Shown here: one piece after another, positions 51,381 through 59,713 of the stretch
Position numbering within the stretch: position 1 is the first letter of the stretch
How the letters are laid out: every line of letters begins with the position of its first letter
NCBI RefSeq assembly: GCF_036946125.1
Contig: NZ_JAQIJT010000002.1
Location: forward strand, 1,858,001 to 1,922,000
Length of the DNA stretch: 64,000 nucleotides
Origin: Sphingomonas adhaesiva
GTDB lineage: Bacteria; Pseudomonadota; Alphaproteobacteria; Sphingomonadales; Sphingomonadaceae
Direction of reading: 5' to 3'
Program-made: the position numbers and the translations under genes
The notes under the pieces: model-generated
Database searches by the model: none
Seen by the model: only the letters and a program-made list of their open reading frames with translations
Told to the model about the DNA's origin: nothing

Positions 51381-52544
51381 ATGGCGACCCTTTCCGCTTC
51401 CCCCGCCCCCTCGTCGGCCCCCTCCTCCGCCCCGCTGCCGTCGGGCCCGAGCCCGGAACGCCCGCTCTTCGTGCGGCCCTTCTTCGAGGACAAGTCGGCC
51501 GCGTTCTGGAAGCTCCAGGCGGCAGGGTGGACCGGCTATCTGCTGCTGCGCTCGGTCTCCACGCTGTCGGGCAATTTCTCGCTCCAGGCGATCGTGCCCA
51601 ACATCATCGAGGCGATCGTCGGCTATTGCCTGACGCTGCTGCTGAGCGTGCTGTACGGCCATTACCGCCAGCTGCCGCGCGTCACCGGCATCCTGCTGTC
51701 GATCTTCACGCTGGCGTTCGCGACCTTCCTCTACGCCACGCTCGACGCCTTCTCGTTCAGCTTCATCAAGCTGGCCGCGCCCGGGGTCGACGTGTCGCTG
51801 CTGCTGGGAACGCTGTTCCTGAACTTCACGGTGCTCGCGGGGTGGTCGGCGCTGTATTTCGGGATCAATTTCTACCTGATCGTCGAATCGCAGATCGACC
51901 AGATGGAGCATCTGGAGAACCAGGCGTCCTCGGCGCAGCTGGCGATGCTGCGCTATCAGCTGAACCCGCATTTCCTGTTCAACACGCTCAATTCGATCTC
52001 GACGCTGGTGCTGCTCAAGCAGACCGAGCGCGCCAATGCGATGCTCAGCCGCCTGTCGTCGTTCCTGCGCTACACGCTGGCGAACGAGCCCACCGCGCAT
52101 GTGACGGTGGCGCAGGAGATGGAGACGCTGAAACTGTACCTCGAGATCGAGAAGATGCGGTTCGAGGACCGGCTGCGCCCGATCTTCGATGTCGATCCCG
52201 CGGTGGAGAAGGCGCGGCTGCCGTCGCTGCTGCTCCAGCCGTTGGTCGAGAATGCGATCAAATATGCGGTCACCCCGCAGGAGGACGGCGCCGAAATCCG
52301 CGTGTCCGTGCGGCTCGTCGGGGAGCGGGTGCTGCTGGGCGTATCCGACACCGGACCGGGTTTGATGCCGACCAAATCGCGTCCAAGCCTTTCAACCGGC
52401 GTGGGCATCGCCAATATCAGGGAGCGGCTGGCGCAGGCTTACGGGGCCGACCACCGCTTCGATGTGCGCGCCATGCCGACGGGCGGGTTCGGGGTCCAGA
52501 TCGAGATCCCGTTCCAGCTCGAAGTACCGAATAGAGAGGTGTGA
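51381..52544 (+). CDS. LytS/YehU-type sensor histidine kinase
   Basis: A 387-residue membrane histidine kinase. A Ser/Pro-rich N-terminus is followed by four hydrophobic segments (about 45-175), a short coiled coil (ESQIDQMEHLENQASSAQLA), and the His_kinase domain with the phosphoacceptor in RYQLNPHFLFNTLNSIST near 197. The ATP-binding region has PLVENAIKYAV near 287 and DTGPGLMP near 324. The stop overlaps the start of the response regulator (TGATG). It lies downstream of the TonB receptor but behind its terminator, so a functional link is only positional. Confidence 0.92.
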   Translation: MATLSASPAPSSAPSSAPLPSGPSPERPLFVRPFFEDKSAAFWKLQAAGWTGYLLLRSVSTLSGNFSLQAIVPNIIEAIVGYCLTLLLSVLYGHYRQLPRVTGILLSIFTLAFATFLYATLDAFSFSFIKLAAPGVDVSLLLGTLFLNFTVLAGWSALYFGINFYLIVESQIDQMEHLENQASSAQLAMLRYQLNPHFLFNTLNSISTLVLLKQTERANAMLSRLSSFLRYTLANEPTAHVTVAQEMETLKLYLEIEKMRFEDRLRPIFDVDPAVEKARLPSLLLQPLVENAIKYAVTPQEDGAEIRVSVRLVGERVLLGVSDTGPGLMPTKSRPSLSTGVGIANIRERLAQAYGADHRFDVRAMPTGGFGVQIEIPFQLEVPNREV

Positions 52545-53350
52545 TGACCATTCGTACCATCCTCGTCGACGACGAGCCGCTTGCGATCCAGGGGCTCGAG
52601 CTGCGGCTTCAGGCGCACGACGACGTCGAGATCATCGCCAAGTGCCAGAACGGGCGCGAGGCGATCAGCGCGATCAAGACCCACAAGCCCGACCTCGTCT
52701 TCCTCGACATCCAGATGCCCGGCTTCGACGGATTCTCGGTGGTGCAGGGGCTGATGGAGGTGGAGCCGCCGCTGTTCGTGTTCGTGACCGCCTATTCCGA
52801 CCATGCGATCCGCGCGTTCGAGGCGCAGGCGACCGATTATCTGATGAAGCCGGTCGAGGAGACGCGGCTGGCCGACACGCTCGACCGGGTGCGCCAGCGG
52901 CTGGCCGAGCGGCAGAGCGCGGGCGAGGCGGACCGGCTGAAGGAAGTGCTGGCCGAACATGCACCCGAGGCGGCGGCGGAGATGGTCGACACCGGCAGCG
53001 GCGATCAGGTCAACGCCAGCCGGTTCGAGAAGATGATTAACATCAAGGACCGCGGCCAGATCTTCCGCGTCGATGTCGATACGATCGAGCGGATCGACGC
53101 CGCGGGCGACTATATGTGCATCTACACCGGCGACAACACGCTGATCCTGCGCGAGACGATGAAGGACCTGGAGAAGCGCCTGGACCCGCGCCGGTTCCAG
53201 CGCATCCACCGCTCGACCATCGTCAACCTGGACCTGGTCAAGCAGGTGAAGCCGCACACCAACGGCGAATGCTTCCTGGTGCTGGATTCGGGGGCGAGCG
53301 TGAAGGTCAGCCGGTCCTATCGCGACGTGGTGGCGCGCTTCGTCCACTGA
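52544..53350 (+). CDS. LytTR family DNA-binding response regulator
   Basis: A 268-residue regulator. The receiver domain has the acidic pair in LVDDEP near residue 8, the phosphoacceptor Asp in LVFLDIQMPG near 54, and the Lys in YLMKPVEE near 102. A Glu-rich linker (about 125-155) leads to a LytTR DNA-binding domain that opens with INIKDRGQIFRVDVDTIERI and includes RRFQRIHRSTIVNLD. It is coupled to the kinase upstream and overlaps trhO downstream (TGATG). A GTG at 52541 is an alternative start. The target genes are unknown. Confidence 0.93.
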   Translation: MTIRTILVDDEPLAIQGLELRLQAHDDVEIIAKCQNGREAISAIKTHKPDLVFLDIQMPGFDGFSVVQGLMEVEPPLFVFVTAYSDHAIRAFEAQATDYLMKPVEETRLADTLDRVRQRLAERQSAGEADRLKEVLAEHAPEAAAEMVDTGSGDQVNASRFEKMINIKDRGQIFRVDVDTIERIDAAGDYMCIYTGDNTLILRETMKDLEKRLDPRRFQRIHRSTIVNLDLVKQVKPHTNGECFLVLDSGASVKVSRSYRDVVARFVH

Positions 53351-54264
53351 TGATCCGGATTTCGGCACTCTATCGCTTCGCCCGCTTCGATGACCCTTCC
53401 GCGCTGCGCGGCCCGCTGCTCGCGGCGGCGCAGGCGGCGGGGGTGAAGGGCACGCTGCTGCTCGCGACCGAGGGCATCAACGGGACGATCGCGGGCGAGG
53501 CGGCGGCGCTCGACCGCGTGATCGCGCACATTCGCGCGTTGCCGGGCTGTGCCGACCTGTCGCTCAAGCACAGCTGGGCGGAGGCGAGTCCGTTCCACCG
53601 GCTGAAAGTGAAGGTGAAGCGCGAGATCGTGACGATGGGGGTCGCGGTCGATCCGCTGGCGCACGCGGGCACCTATGTCGCACCGGCCGAGTGGAACGCG
53701 CTGATCGCCGATCCCGCGACGCTCGTGATCGACACGCGCAACGCCTACGAGGTGGCGGTGGGCACCTTCGCAGGGGCAGTCGATCCGGCGACCGCGAGCT
53801 TCGCCGACTTCCCCGCATGGTTCCGCGATCATCGCGACACGCTGATGGCGGGCAAGACGCGTGTCGCGATGTTCTGCACCGGCGGCATCCGCTGCGAGAA
53901 GTCGACCGCCTTCCTGAAGGCTGAAGGCGTGGAGGCGGTCCACCACCTCGACGGCGGCATCCTGCGCTATCTGGAGGAAGTGCCCGCAAGCGAGAGCCGG
54001 TGGCAGGGCGAATGCTTCGTCTTCGACCAGCGCGTCGCGGTCGGACACGGTCTGGCGCCCGGAACCCACGCGCTCTGCCACGCCTGCCGCATGCCGGTGA
54101 GCGCGGCGGATCGCGCATCCCCCCTGTATGTCGAGGGGGCGAGCTGCCCCGCCTGCCATACCACCCGCGACGATACGCAGCGCGCCGGCTATGCCGAACG
54201 CCACCGCCAGCAGCGGCTGGCGGAGGATCGCGGCGAGGCGCATGTCGGGCGGCGGTTCGACTGA
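53350..54264 (+). CDS. trhO: tRNA uridine(34) hydroxylase TrhO (rhodanese family)
   Basis: A 304-residue protein of the YceA/TrhO family, which hydroxylates uridine 34 of certain tRNAs as the first step to 5-carboxymethoxyuridine. The N-terminal acylphosphatase-like domain has LLATEGINGTIAG near residue 38. The rhodanese domain holds the active Cys in MFCTGGIRCEKSTAFLK near 176. A C-terminal zinc-like Cys set is visible (CHACRMP, CPACH). It is coupled to the LytTR gene by TGATG, an unusual partner for a tRNA enzyme. Confidence 0.9.
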   Translation: MIRISALYRFARFDDPSALRGPLLAAAQAAGVKGTLLLATEGINGTIAGEAAALDRVIAHIRALPGCADLSLKHSWAEASPFHRLKVKVKREIVTMGVAVDPLAHAGTYVAPAEWNALIADPATLVIDTRNAYEVAVGTFAGAVDPATASFADFPAWFRDHRDTLMAGKTRVAMFCTGGIRCEKSTAFLKAEGVEAVHHLDGGILRYLEEVPASESRWQGECFVFDQRVAVGHGLAPGTHALCHACRMPVSAADRASPLYVEGASCPACHTTRDDTQRAGYAERHRQQRLAEDRGEAHVGRRFD

Positions 54265-54677
54265 AGGTCATCGCGGTCCTGATCGGGGGGTCCCGCCTCT
54301 CACCATGACTGAAGACGAAGGCGACCCCGGATCGAGGCGGAACCCTATGCGAACGTCTCACCCGTGCTCCTGCGAAGGCAGGAGCCCAGGGTCCGGCAGA
54401 ACAACGCCTTATGGGGGCGGCAATTCTGGGCTCCTGCCTCCGCAGGAGCACGGCCGGTATGCGGCGCCGTTCCGCCGTCATTCAGAGGCATTGCTCAAGC
54501 GTGTCCTGAGCAAGGCCGAAGGGGCTGGGCTTGGTGCGAAGCGCGCTCATCCTCTCCGCGCGCGGGCGGCAGTCGTATCGGCCTGAACGCAAAGGTGACC
54601 CCGCGCTCCGCACACACCCTTCGCGGCTTCGCATGAACCCACCTTCCCGATTTCGCCGCAATGCGGTATGAGCGCGC
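54265..54677. repeat. Gene-free stretch with a GTGCTCCTGC-family repeat
   Basis: A 413-base gap without a credible gene. A repeat copy lies at 54362-54453: CCGTGCTCCTGCGAAGGCAG at the left and CTCCGCAGGAGCACGG at the right, with GGCAGAACAACGCC in the middle. Further on is AGCAAGGCCGAAGGG, another motif common in sphingomonad repeats. The ABC-F gene's promoter must lie in the last 100 bases. Confidence 0.75.
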
Positions 54678-56552
54678 ATGCTCAACCTCAACGGCATCAC
54701 CGTGCGCCTCGGCGGGCGCACGATCCTCGACGGCGCGACGGCGGCGCTGCCGCCCGGCAGCCGCGTCGGGCTGATCGGGCGCAACGGCGCGGGCAAGTCG
54801 ACGCTGGTCCGCGTCATCGCCGGCATGCTGGAGCCGGACGACGGCTCCGCCGACATGCCGAAGGGCGCGCGGCTGGGCTATATCGCGCAGGAGGCGCCGT
54901 CGGGCACCGCGACGCCGTTCGACACGGTGCTCGCCGCCGATGTCGAGCGCGCGGCGCTGATGCTCGAATCGGAGACAACCGAGGATCCCGACCGGCTGGG
55001 CGACGTGTACGAGCGGCTGATCGCGATCGACGCCTATACCGCGCCCGCGCGCGCTGCGCAGATCCTGCTCGGGCTCGGCTTCGACGAGGAGATGCAGCAG
55101 CGTCCGCTCGACAGTTTCTCGGGCGGGTGGAAGATGCGCGTGGCGCTGGCGGCGTTGCTGTTCTCGCAGCCCGACCTGCTGCTGCTCGACGAGCCGTCGA
55201 ACCACCTCGACCTGGAGGCGGTGATGTGGCTGGAGGACTTCCTGGTCAATTACAAGGCGACGATCGTGGTGGTCAGCCACGAGCGCGACTTCCTCAACAA
55301 CGTCGTCGACCATATCCTCCACCTGCAAGGCGGGAAGATCACGCTCTATCCGGGCGGCTACGACAGTTTCGAGCGCCAGCGCGCCGAGCGGATGGCGCAG
55401 CTGGCCGCCGCGAAGGCGAACCAGGATGCGCAGCGCGCCAAGCTGCAGGACTATGTCGCGCGCAATTCCGCCCGCGCCTCCACCGCGAAGCAGGCGCAGA
55501 GCCGCCAGAAGATGCTGGCCAAGATGCAGCCGATCGCGGAGCTGGCCAACGATCCGTCGCTGTCGTTCGACTTCCCCGATCCCAGCGAATTGCGCCCGCC
55601 GCTCATCACGCTCGACATGGCGAGCGTCGGCTATGGCGAGACGCCGATCCTCAAGCGGCTCAACATGCGGCTCGACCCCGACGACCGCGTCGCGCTGCTG
55701 GGGCGCAACGGCAACGGCAAGACGACGCTCGCCCGCCTGCTCGCCGCACAGCTGACGCCGATGGAGGGCGACATGGCGTCGTCGGGCAAGATGAAGGTCG
55801 GCTATTTCACCCAATATCAGGTGGAGGAGCTGGACGCCGACGACACGCCGCTGGAGCATATGACGCGCACGATGAAGGGCGCGAGCCCCGCCGCGGTGCG
55901 TGCGCAGCTGGGCCGGTTCGGCTTTTCGGGCGACAAGGCGACGGGCAAGGTCGGCAAGATGTCGGGCGGCGAGAAGGCGCGGCTGGCGCTGGCGCTCATC
56001 ACCCGCGACGCGCCGCACCTGCTGATCCTCGACGAGCCGACCAACCACCTCGACGTCGACGCGCGCGAGGCGCTGGTGCAGGCGCTCAATTCCTACACCG
56101 GCGCGGTCGTGCTGGTCAGCCACGATCGCCACATGCTGGAGATGACGGCCGACCGGCTGGTGCTGGTCGATGACGGCACCGCGGCCGAGTTCGACGGGAC
56201 GCTCGACGATTATATCGCGCTGGTGCTGTCGGGCGAGAACAAGGCGGAGGGCAAGCCCGCCAAGGGCAGCAAGAAGGACCGCGCCGCCGCCGCCGATCGC
56301 CGCGCGGCGGAAACCGCGATCCGCAAGAAGGCCAAGGAGGCCGAGGAGGCGCTCGCCAAGCTCAACGCGCAGCGGGCGGCGGTGGACCGGGCGATGTTCG
56401 ACCCCTCGACCGCGGACAAGACGCTGGCGAACCTGTCGATGACCGAGCTGATGAAGCGGCGGTCGGAGCTGTCGGATCGGATCGACACGGCGGAAGCGAC
56501 GTGGCTGGAGGCGAGCGAGAAGCTGGAAGCCGGGTTGGTCGCCGCGGCGTAG
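54678..56552 (+). CDS. ABC-F family ATPase (Uup/YheS-like)
   Basis: A 624-residue soluble protein with two ABC domains and no membrane part; ABC-F proteins act on ribosomes. Domain 1: Walker A IGRNGAGKSTLV near residue 33, signature SFSGGWKMR near 148, Walker B LLLLDEPSNHLD near 170. Domain 2: Walker A LGRNGNGKTTLA near 342, signature KMSGGEKAR near 433, Walker B LLILDEPTNHLD near 454. The linker between them is charged (NQDAQRAKLQDYVARNSARA), and the C-terminus from about 525 is a Lys/Glu/Ala coiled coil. Confidence 0.93.
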   Translation: MLNLNGITVRLGGRTILDGATAALPPGSRVGLIGRNGAGKSTLVRVIAGMLEPDDGSADMPKGARLGYIAQEAPSGTATPFDTVLAADVERAALMLESETTEDPDRLGDVYERLIAIDAYTAPARAAQILLGLGFDEEMQQRPLDSFSGGWKMRVALAALLFSQPDLLLLDEPSNHLDLEAVMWLEDFLVNYKATIVVVSHERDFLNNVVDHILHLQGGKITLYPGGYDSFERQRAERMAQLAAAKANQDAQRAKLQDYVARNSARASTAKQAQSRQKMLAKMQPIAELANDPSLSFDFPDPSELRPPLITLDMASVGYGETPILKRLNMRLDPDDRVALLGRNGNGKTTLARLLAAQLTPMEGDMASSGKMKVGYFTQYQVEELDADDTPLEHMTRTMKGASPAAVRAQLGRFGFSGDKATGKVGKMSGGEKARLALALITRDAPHLLILDEPTNHLDVDAREALVQALNSYTGAVVLVSHDRHMLEMTADRLVLVDDGTAAEFDGTLDDYIALVLSGENKAEGKPAKGSKKDRAAAADRRAAETAIRKKAKEAEEALAKLNAQRAAVDRAMFDPSTADKTLANLSMTELMKRRSELSDRIDTAEATWLEASEKLEAGLVAAA

Positions 56553-57001
56553 CCAGCGGCTACCAACCCGGCCGGCCGGCCTCGCTCATACGAGGACCGA
56601 CGGCGCGGCTACGCCGCGACGGGGTTCCAGGTCGTGCCGGTCAGGCTCGTGCCCGCGTTCGAGCGACGCTTGCCCCCAGGCACGGCGTCACCCGGACTTG
56701 TTCGAGACCTCTGCGAAACGGGTGCAACGGCACCGAGTACTTGCCGTGCTCCTGCGCAGGCAGGAGCCCAGGGCCCAGCAGAACAACGCCTTGTGGGATC
56801 CGCAACCCTGGGCTCCTGCCTATGCAGGAGCACGGCGTAGCCATTCGCAGAGGTCTCGACTTGTTCCGGGGTCCAGGGTTCCGCGCCCCCAACGCCGGCA
56901 AGGCGCGCGACGCCCTGGATGCCGGGACGGGCCCGGCATGACGGCGTGAGAAAGGCGGCATCCCCCCAGCGCCCCGTCCTGCGCCGGAATGCAAGCGGAC
57001 G
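56553..57001. other. Gene-free stretch holding nested repeats
   Basis: A 449-base gap after the ABC-F gene. It consists mainly of a GTCACCC-family repeat (about 56687-56943) interrupted by a smaller palindromic element at 56704-56857. No coding frame has a supportable start or family match. The right part runs to the stop codon of the DUF3297 gene. Confidence 0.7.
56704..56857. mobile_element. 154-bp palindromic element with target duplication (MITE-like)
   Basis: GAGACCTCTGCGAA (56704-56717) and TTCGCAGAGGTCTC (56844-56857) are perfect 14-bp terminal inverted repeats. GACTTGTTC flanks the element directly on both sides (56695-56703 and 56858-56866), a 9-bp target duplication. Its core is a GTGCTCCTGC-family palindrome (56744-56835). 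It interrupts a GTCACCC-family repeat whose sequence continues after the second duplication as CGGGGTCCAGGG. No transposase frame fits inside, so it would need one in trans. Confidence 0.85.
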
Positions 57002-57268
57002 TCAGTCCTGTGCTTCGTCCCCGTCCTCGGCACCACGCTCGAACCATGCCTCGACCGGGCCGGTCAGCTTGATCGTCAGCGGGCGACCGCGGCGGTCGAC
57101 CTTCTTGCCCAACGCGACGCGGATCCAGCCTTCGGAGATGCTGTATTCCTCGACGTCCTTGCGCTCGACACCCTTGAAGCGGATGCCGACGCCGCGCTCC
57201 AGCGCGGGCTGGTCGAAGTACGGACTCGACGGATCGATCGAGAGATGATCGGGAGGGGTATCGCTCAT
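57002..57268 (-). CDS. DUF3297 family protein
   Basis: An 88-residue small soluble protein, opening SDTPPDHLSIDPSSPYFDQP, then LERGVGIRFKGVERKDVEEY, and the basic KKVDRRGRPLTIKLTGPVEA. These are the conserved blocks of DUF3297, found in proteobacteria without an assigned function. The ATG at 57268 has GGGAGGGG upstream. The tail is acidic (GAEDGDEAQD). Confidence 0.88.
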   Translation of the reverse strand: MSDTPPDHLSIDPSSPYFDQPALERGVGIRFKGVERKDVEEYSISEGWIRVALGKKVDRRGRPLTIKLTGPVEAWFERGAEDGDEAQD

Positions 57269-57306
57269 GGCGCGCGGCCATGCCGCAATTGACGCGCGCG
57301 GGCCAC

Positions 57307-57339
57307 AAAAAACGGCGCGGGGACAACTCCCCGCGCCGT
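57307..57339 (-). terminator. Rho-independent terminator of the Tyr-rich exported protein gene
   Basis: ACGGCGCGGGG (57312-57322) and CCCCGCGCCGT (57329-57339) form an 11-bp stem. Read on the minus strand it is followed by a run of six T (57307-57312). It lies a few bases after the stop at 57347. Confidence 0.9.
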
Positions 57340-57346
57340 CGTGCGC

Positions 57347-57709
57347 CTACCAGCCGTAGCCGTAATAGCCGCGCGGCTGGCCATAATAGCCGCGGTACGG
57401 GTCGCGATAGTAATCGCGGTACACCACCGGGGGCGGCGGCGCGTAGTAACGCTCGCGATAGACCACGCGTGGCGGCGGCGCATAATAGCGGTCGTCGTAA
57501 TAGCCGCGGTCGTAGAAGCGGTCGCGGTTGCTCGACGCGATCGCCGCGCCCAGCCCCAGACCGATCACGCCGCCGATGATCGCCCCCGCCGCGGCATCCC
57601 CGCCACGGTCGCGGCGCCAGTAACGCTGCGCCTCCGCCGGCGCGGCGGTCGCGAGCACGCTGGCCGCCAGCGCGGTGCCCAGCACGGCCTTCTTGCCCAT
57701 ACCCATCAT
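57347..57709 (-). CDS. Exported Tyr/Pro/Arg-rich protein with glycine zipper
   Basis: A 120-residue exported protein. The signal peptide is MMGMGKKAVLGTALAASVLA, then TAAPAEAQ. It is followed by a glycine-rich membrane-like stretch (GDAAAGAIIGGVIGLGLGAA) and a low-complexity tail of DRGYYDDRYYAPPPRVVYRE type, with repeated RYYAPPPxVVYR units, ending YYGYGW. Similar proteins of unknown function are common in sphingomonads. Two ATGs are in tandem (57709 and 57706); AAGGAG lies 9 bases before the first. Confidence 0.75.
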   Translation of the reverse strand: MMGMGKKAVLGTALAASVLATAAPAEAQRYWRRDRGGDAAAGAIIGGVIGLGLGAAIASSNRDRFYDRGYYDDRYYAPPPRVVYRERYYAPPPPVVYRDYYRDPYRGYYGQPRGYYGYGW

Positions 57710-57842
57710 GTCGGAATACTCCTTCCGTTACGCAGGGTTCGCACACGGGTTGAACGCAACCGCTGCGATCCTGTTTCCGTGCCTACGCGAGTCGCGCTGA
57801 ACGGGTGCGGAATGCGATGTTCATAAGGGGTTTATTCGTCGG

Positions 57843-58469
57843 CTATACCGGCGCGGCGTCCGCCCCCGCCCCATAATGGTGCCACGTGAAGATCGCCGCC
57901 GCCCCGCGGTACGGCCGCCACGCCTCCGCCAGTTCGCGGGTCAGCTTCTCGCTGGGACGCGTGTCATGGCCCAGGATGCGGCCGACCTCGATCTGTACCG
58001 CCAGGTCACCGGCGGGCCAGATGTCGGGCCGCCCTTCCGCGAACAACAGGTACACCTCCGCCGACCAGCGGCCGATGCCCTTGACGCGGACCAGTTGCGC
58101 GATCGCTTCCTCGTCGTCCTGCGGCAGCGCGTCGAGGTCGAGGCGGCCGCTGGTCACTTCCTCGGCGAGGCTGCGGGCATAGCCGCTTTTCTGGCGCGAG
58201 AAGCCGCACGCGCGCAGCATGTCGTCGTCGAGCCGCTGGACGAGCGCGGGGTCGGCGGGGTCGCCCAGCGCCTCCAGCTTGCGCCACACCGCGTCGGCGG
58301 CCTTCACGCTGACCTGCTGGCCCAGGATGGTGCGCAGCAGCGTGGCATAGCCACGCGCGCGGATGCGCGGCGCGGGATAGCCGACACGCTCCAGCGCCGC
58401 GGCGAAGGCGGGCTCGCGGGCAGCGAGAGCGTCGAGGCCCGCGTTCAGGTCCGGCGCGCTCAGCCCCAT
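57843..58469 (-). CDS. DNA-3-methyladenine glycosylase (AlkA-like HhH-GPD family)
   Basis: A 208-residue base-excision repair glycosylase. The helix-hairpin-helix is LVRVKGIGRWSAEVYLLF near residue 135, followed by RPDIWPAGDLAVQ near 157, in which the Asp is the catalytic acid of the family. YATLLRTILGQQVSVKAADA near 47 is the conserved N-terminal block. The protein lacks the extra N-terminal domain of E. coli AlkA, so it is a short form. The ATG at 58469 is divergent from the ferredoxin gene 54 bases away. Confidence 0.9.
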   Translation of the reverse strand: MGLSAPDLNAGLDALAAREPAFAAALERVGYPAPRIRARGYATLLRTILGQQVSVKAADAVWRKLEALGDPADPALVQRLDDDMLRACGFSRQKSGYARSLAEEVTSGRLDLDALPQDDEEAIAQLVRVKGIGRWSAEVYLLFAEGRPDIWPAGDLAVQIEVGRILGHDTRPSEKLTRELAEAWRPYRGAAAIFTWHHYGAGADAAPV

Positions 58470-58523
58470 TGCACCGGCCCCCGGCAGGCGGCATGGGGAG
58501 ACGGATTCATCGGGGAGACAAAC

Positions 58524-58841
58524 ATGCCCAAGCTTATCGTCGTCACGCGTGAGGGGGAAGAACGCGAAATCGACGGCGACGCCGGTCTGTCGGTGATGGA
58601 GGTCATCCGCGACGCCGGTATCGACGAGATCCTGGCGCTGTGCGGCGGCTGCTGCAGCTGTGCGACCTGCCACATCCACATCGATCCCGCCTTCGTCGAC
58701 AAGCTGCCGCCGATCAGCGAGGACGAGAACGACCTGCTCGATTCGTCCGCCGACCGCGACGAGACGTCGCGCCTGTCGTGCCAGGTCGAGTTCGGCGACG
58801 CGCTGGACGGGATGAAGGTGCGCATCGCCGCGGAGGATTGA
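58524..58841 (+). CDS. [2Fe-2S] ferredoxin (adrenodoxin type)
   Basis: A 105-residue electron carrier. The cluster ligands are in ALCGGCCSCATCHIHID near residue 39 (C-x5-C-x2-C) with the fourth Cys in RLSCQVEF near 85. The start MPKLIVVTREGEEREI and the end GMKVRIAAED match ferredoxins that work with P450 systems or iron-sulfur assembly. It could be the donor for the P450 at 46388, but this cannot be judged from position. GGGGAG stands 9 bases before the ATG. Confidence 0.93.
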   Translation: MPKLIVVTREGEEREIDGDAGLSVMEVIRDAGIDEILALCGGCCSCATCHIHIDPAFVDKLPPISEDENDLLDSSADRDETSRLSCQVEFGDALDGMKVRIAAED

Positions 58842-58860
58842 GGGCCCGCCCCACGCACAA

Positions 58861-58956
58861 CGTCACCCCGGCCCCGTGCCGGGGTCCAGGGTCCCGCTCA
58901 CCAACGCCAGTGGGTCGCGTGGAACCCGTCATGCCGGGACGCGCCCGGCATGACGG
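58861..58956. repeat. Palindromic intergenic repeat, GTCACCCC family (copy 6)
   Basis: Left end GTCACCCCGGCCCCGTGCCG, then GGGTCCAGGG; right end CATGCCGGGACGCGCCCGGC, then ATGACGGG. It separates convergent ferredoxin and rlmB genes. Confidence 0.75.
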
Positions 58957-58963
58957 GTGCGCG

Positions 58964-59713
58964 TTACGACACCCGCGCCGCCACCGCGTAGAGCGCGATC
59001 GCGGCGGCGTTGGAGACGTTCAGGCTCTCCACCTTGCCCGAAATGGGCAGCTTCGCCAGTTCGTCGCAATGCGCCTCGGTATTCTGGCGCATCCCCTCGC
59101 CCTCCGCGCCCAGCACGATCGCGATCCGTTGCGGCCCCATGGCCTGCGCCAGCGTCTGCGTGGCATGGCCGGTGAGGCCGATCCGCCAGAAACCGCCCTC
59201 GCCGATCTCGTCCAGCGCGCGCGCCAGGTTGACGACACGCACCCACGGTACCGTCTCCAGCGCGCCCGAGGCCGCGCGCGCCAGCGCGCCCGATTCGGGT
59301 GGCGAGTGGCGATCCTGCGTGACGATGCCCAATGCGTCGAACGCCGCGGCCGAGCGCAGGATCGCGCCGACGTTATGCGGGTCGGTCACCTGATCGAGGA
59401 TCACCAGCGGGCGCTGATCGCCCTGTCCCTGATCCAGCAGGTCGCCGAGCCATACGTCCTCCAGCGGATCGACCTCCGCCACCAGCCCCTGATGCGGTGC
59501 GTCCGACGGCACCAGCCGCCCGAGATCGGGTGCCTCGGCATAGACGATCGGCAGCACCGGCGGCAGGTCGAGCGCCGCCAGCGCCTCGCGCGTGCCCCAC
59601 ACCTTGCGCACGACGCGCTCCGGATTGGCCAGCGCGGCGGTCACCGCATGGCGGCCCCACAGGCGGGGCCGGTTGCCCTGCGTCTGGCTGGGGCGGTGTC
59701 CACGGCGTGCCAT
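58964..59713 (-). CDS. rlmB: 23S rRNA (guanosine-2'-O)-methyltransferase RlmB-like (SpoU family)
   Basis: A 249-residue SPOUT methyltransferase. The SAM-binding knot motifs are LDQVTDPHNVGAILRSAAAF near residue 107, IVLGAEGEGMRQ near 202, and LNVSNAAAIALY near 230. The N-terminal substrate-binding domain starts near LWGRHAVTAAL. RlmB methylates G2251 of 23S rRNA; some close paralogues modify tRNA, so the exact target is not certain. The ATG at 59713 overlaps the stop of the peptidase gene (TGATG). Confidence 0.9.
   Translation of the reverse strand: MARRGHRPSQTQGNRPRLWGRHAVTAALANPERVVRKVWGTREALAALDLPPVLPIVYAEAPDLGRLVPSDAPHQGLVAEVDPLEDVWLGDLLDQGQGDQRPLVILDQVTDPHNVGAILRSAAAFDALGIVTQDRHSPPESGALARAASGALETVPWVRVVNLARALDEIGEGGFWRIGLTGHATQTLAQAMGPQRIAIVLGAEGEGMRQNTEAHCDELAKLPISGKVESLNVSNAAAIALYAVAARVS

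Noticed and set aside
47751..52100. A 1449-codon minus-strand frame opposite the TonB receptor
   Set aside because: Shadow of the receptor and kinase genes; no motif, no ribosome binding site, and it crosses two terminators.
54362..54636. Frames such as MLLRRQEPRVRQ inside repeats at 44969, 54364 and 56750
   Set aside because: Similar peptides recur because the GTGCTCCTGC repeat itself recurs; they are translated repeat DNA.
1479..58956. Intergenic repeats considered as a CRISPR array
   Set aside because: Repeats are dispersed singly over the window, palindromic, and not separated by regular spacers; no cas genes are present.
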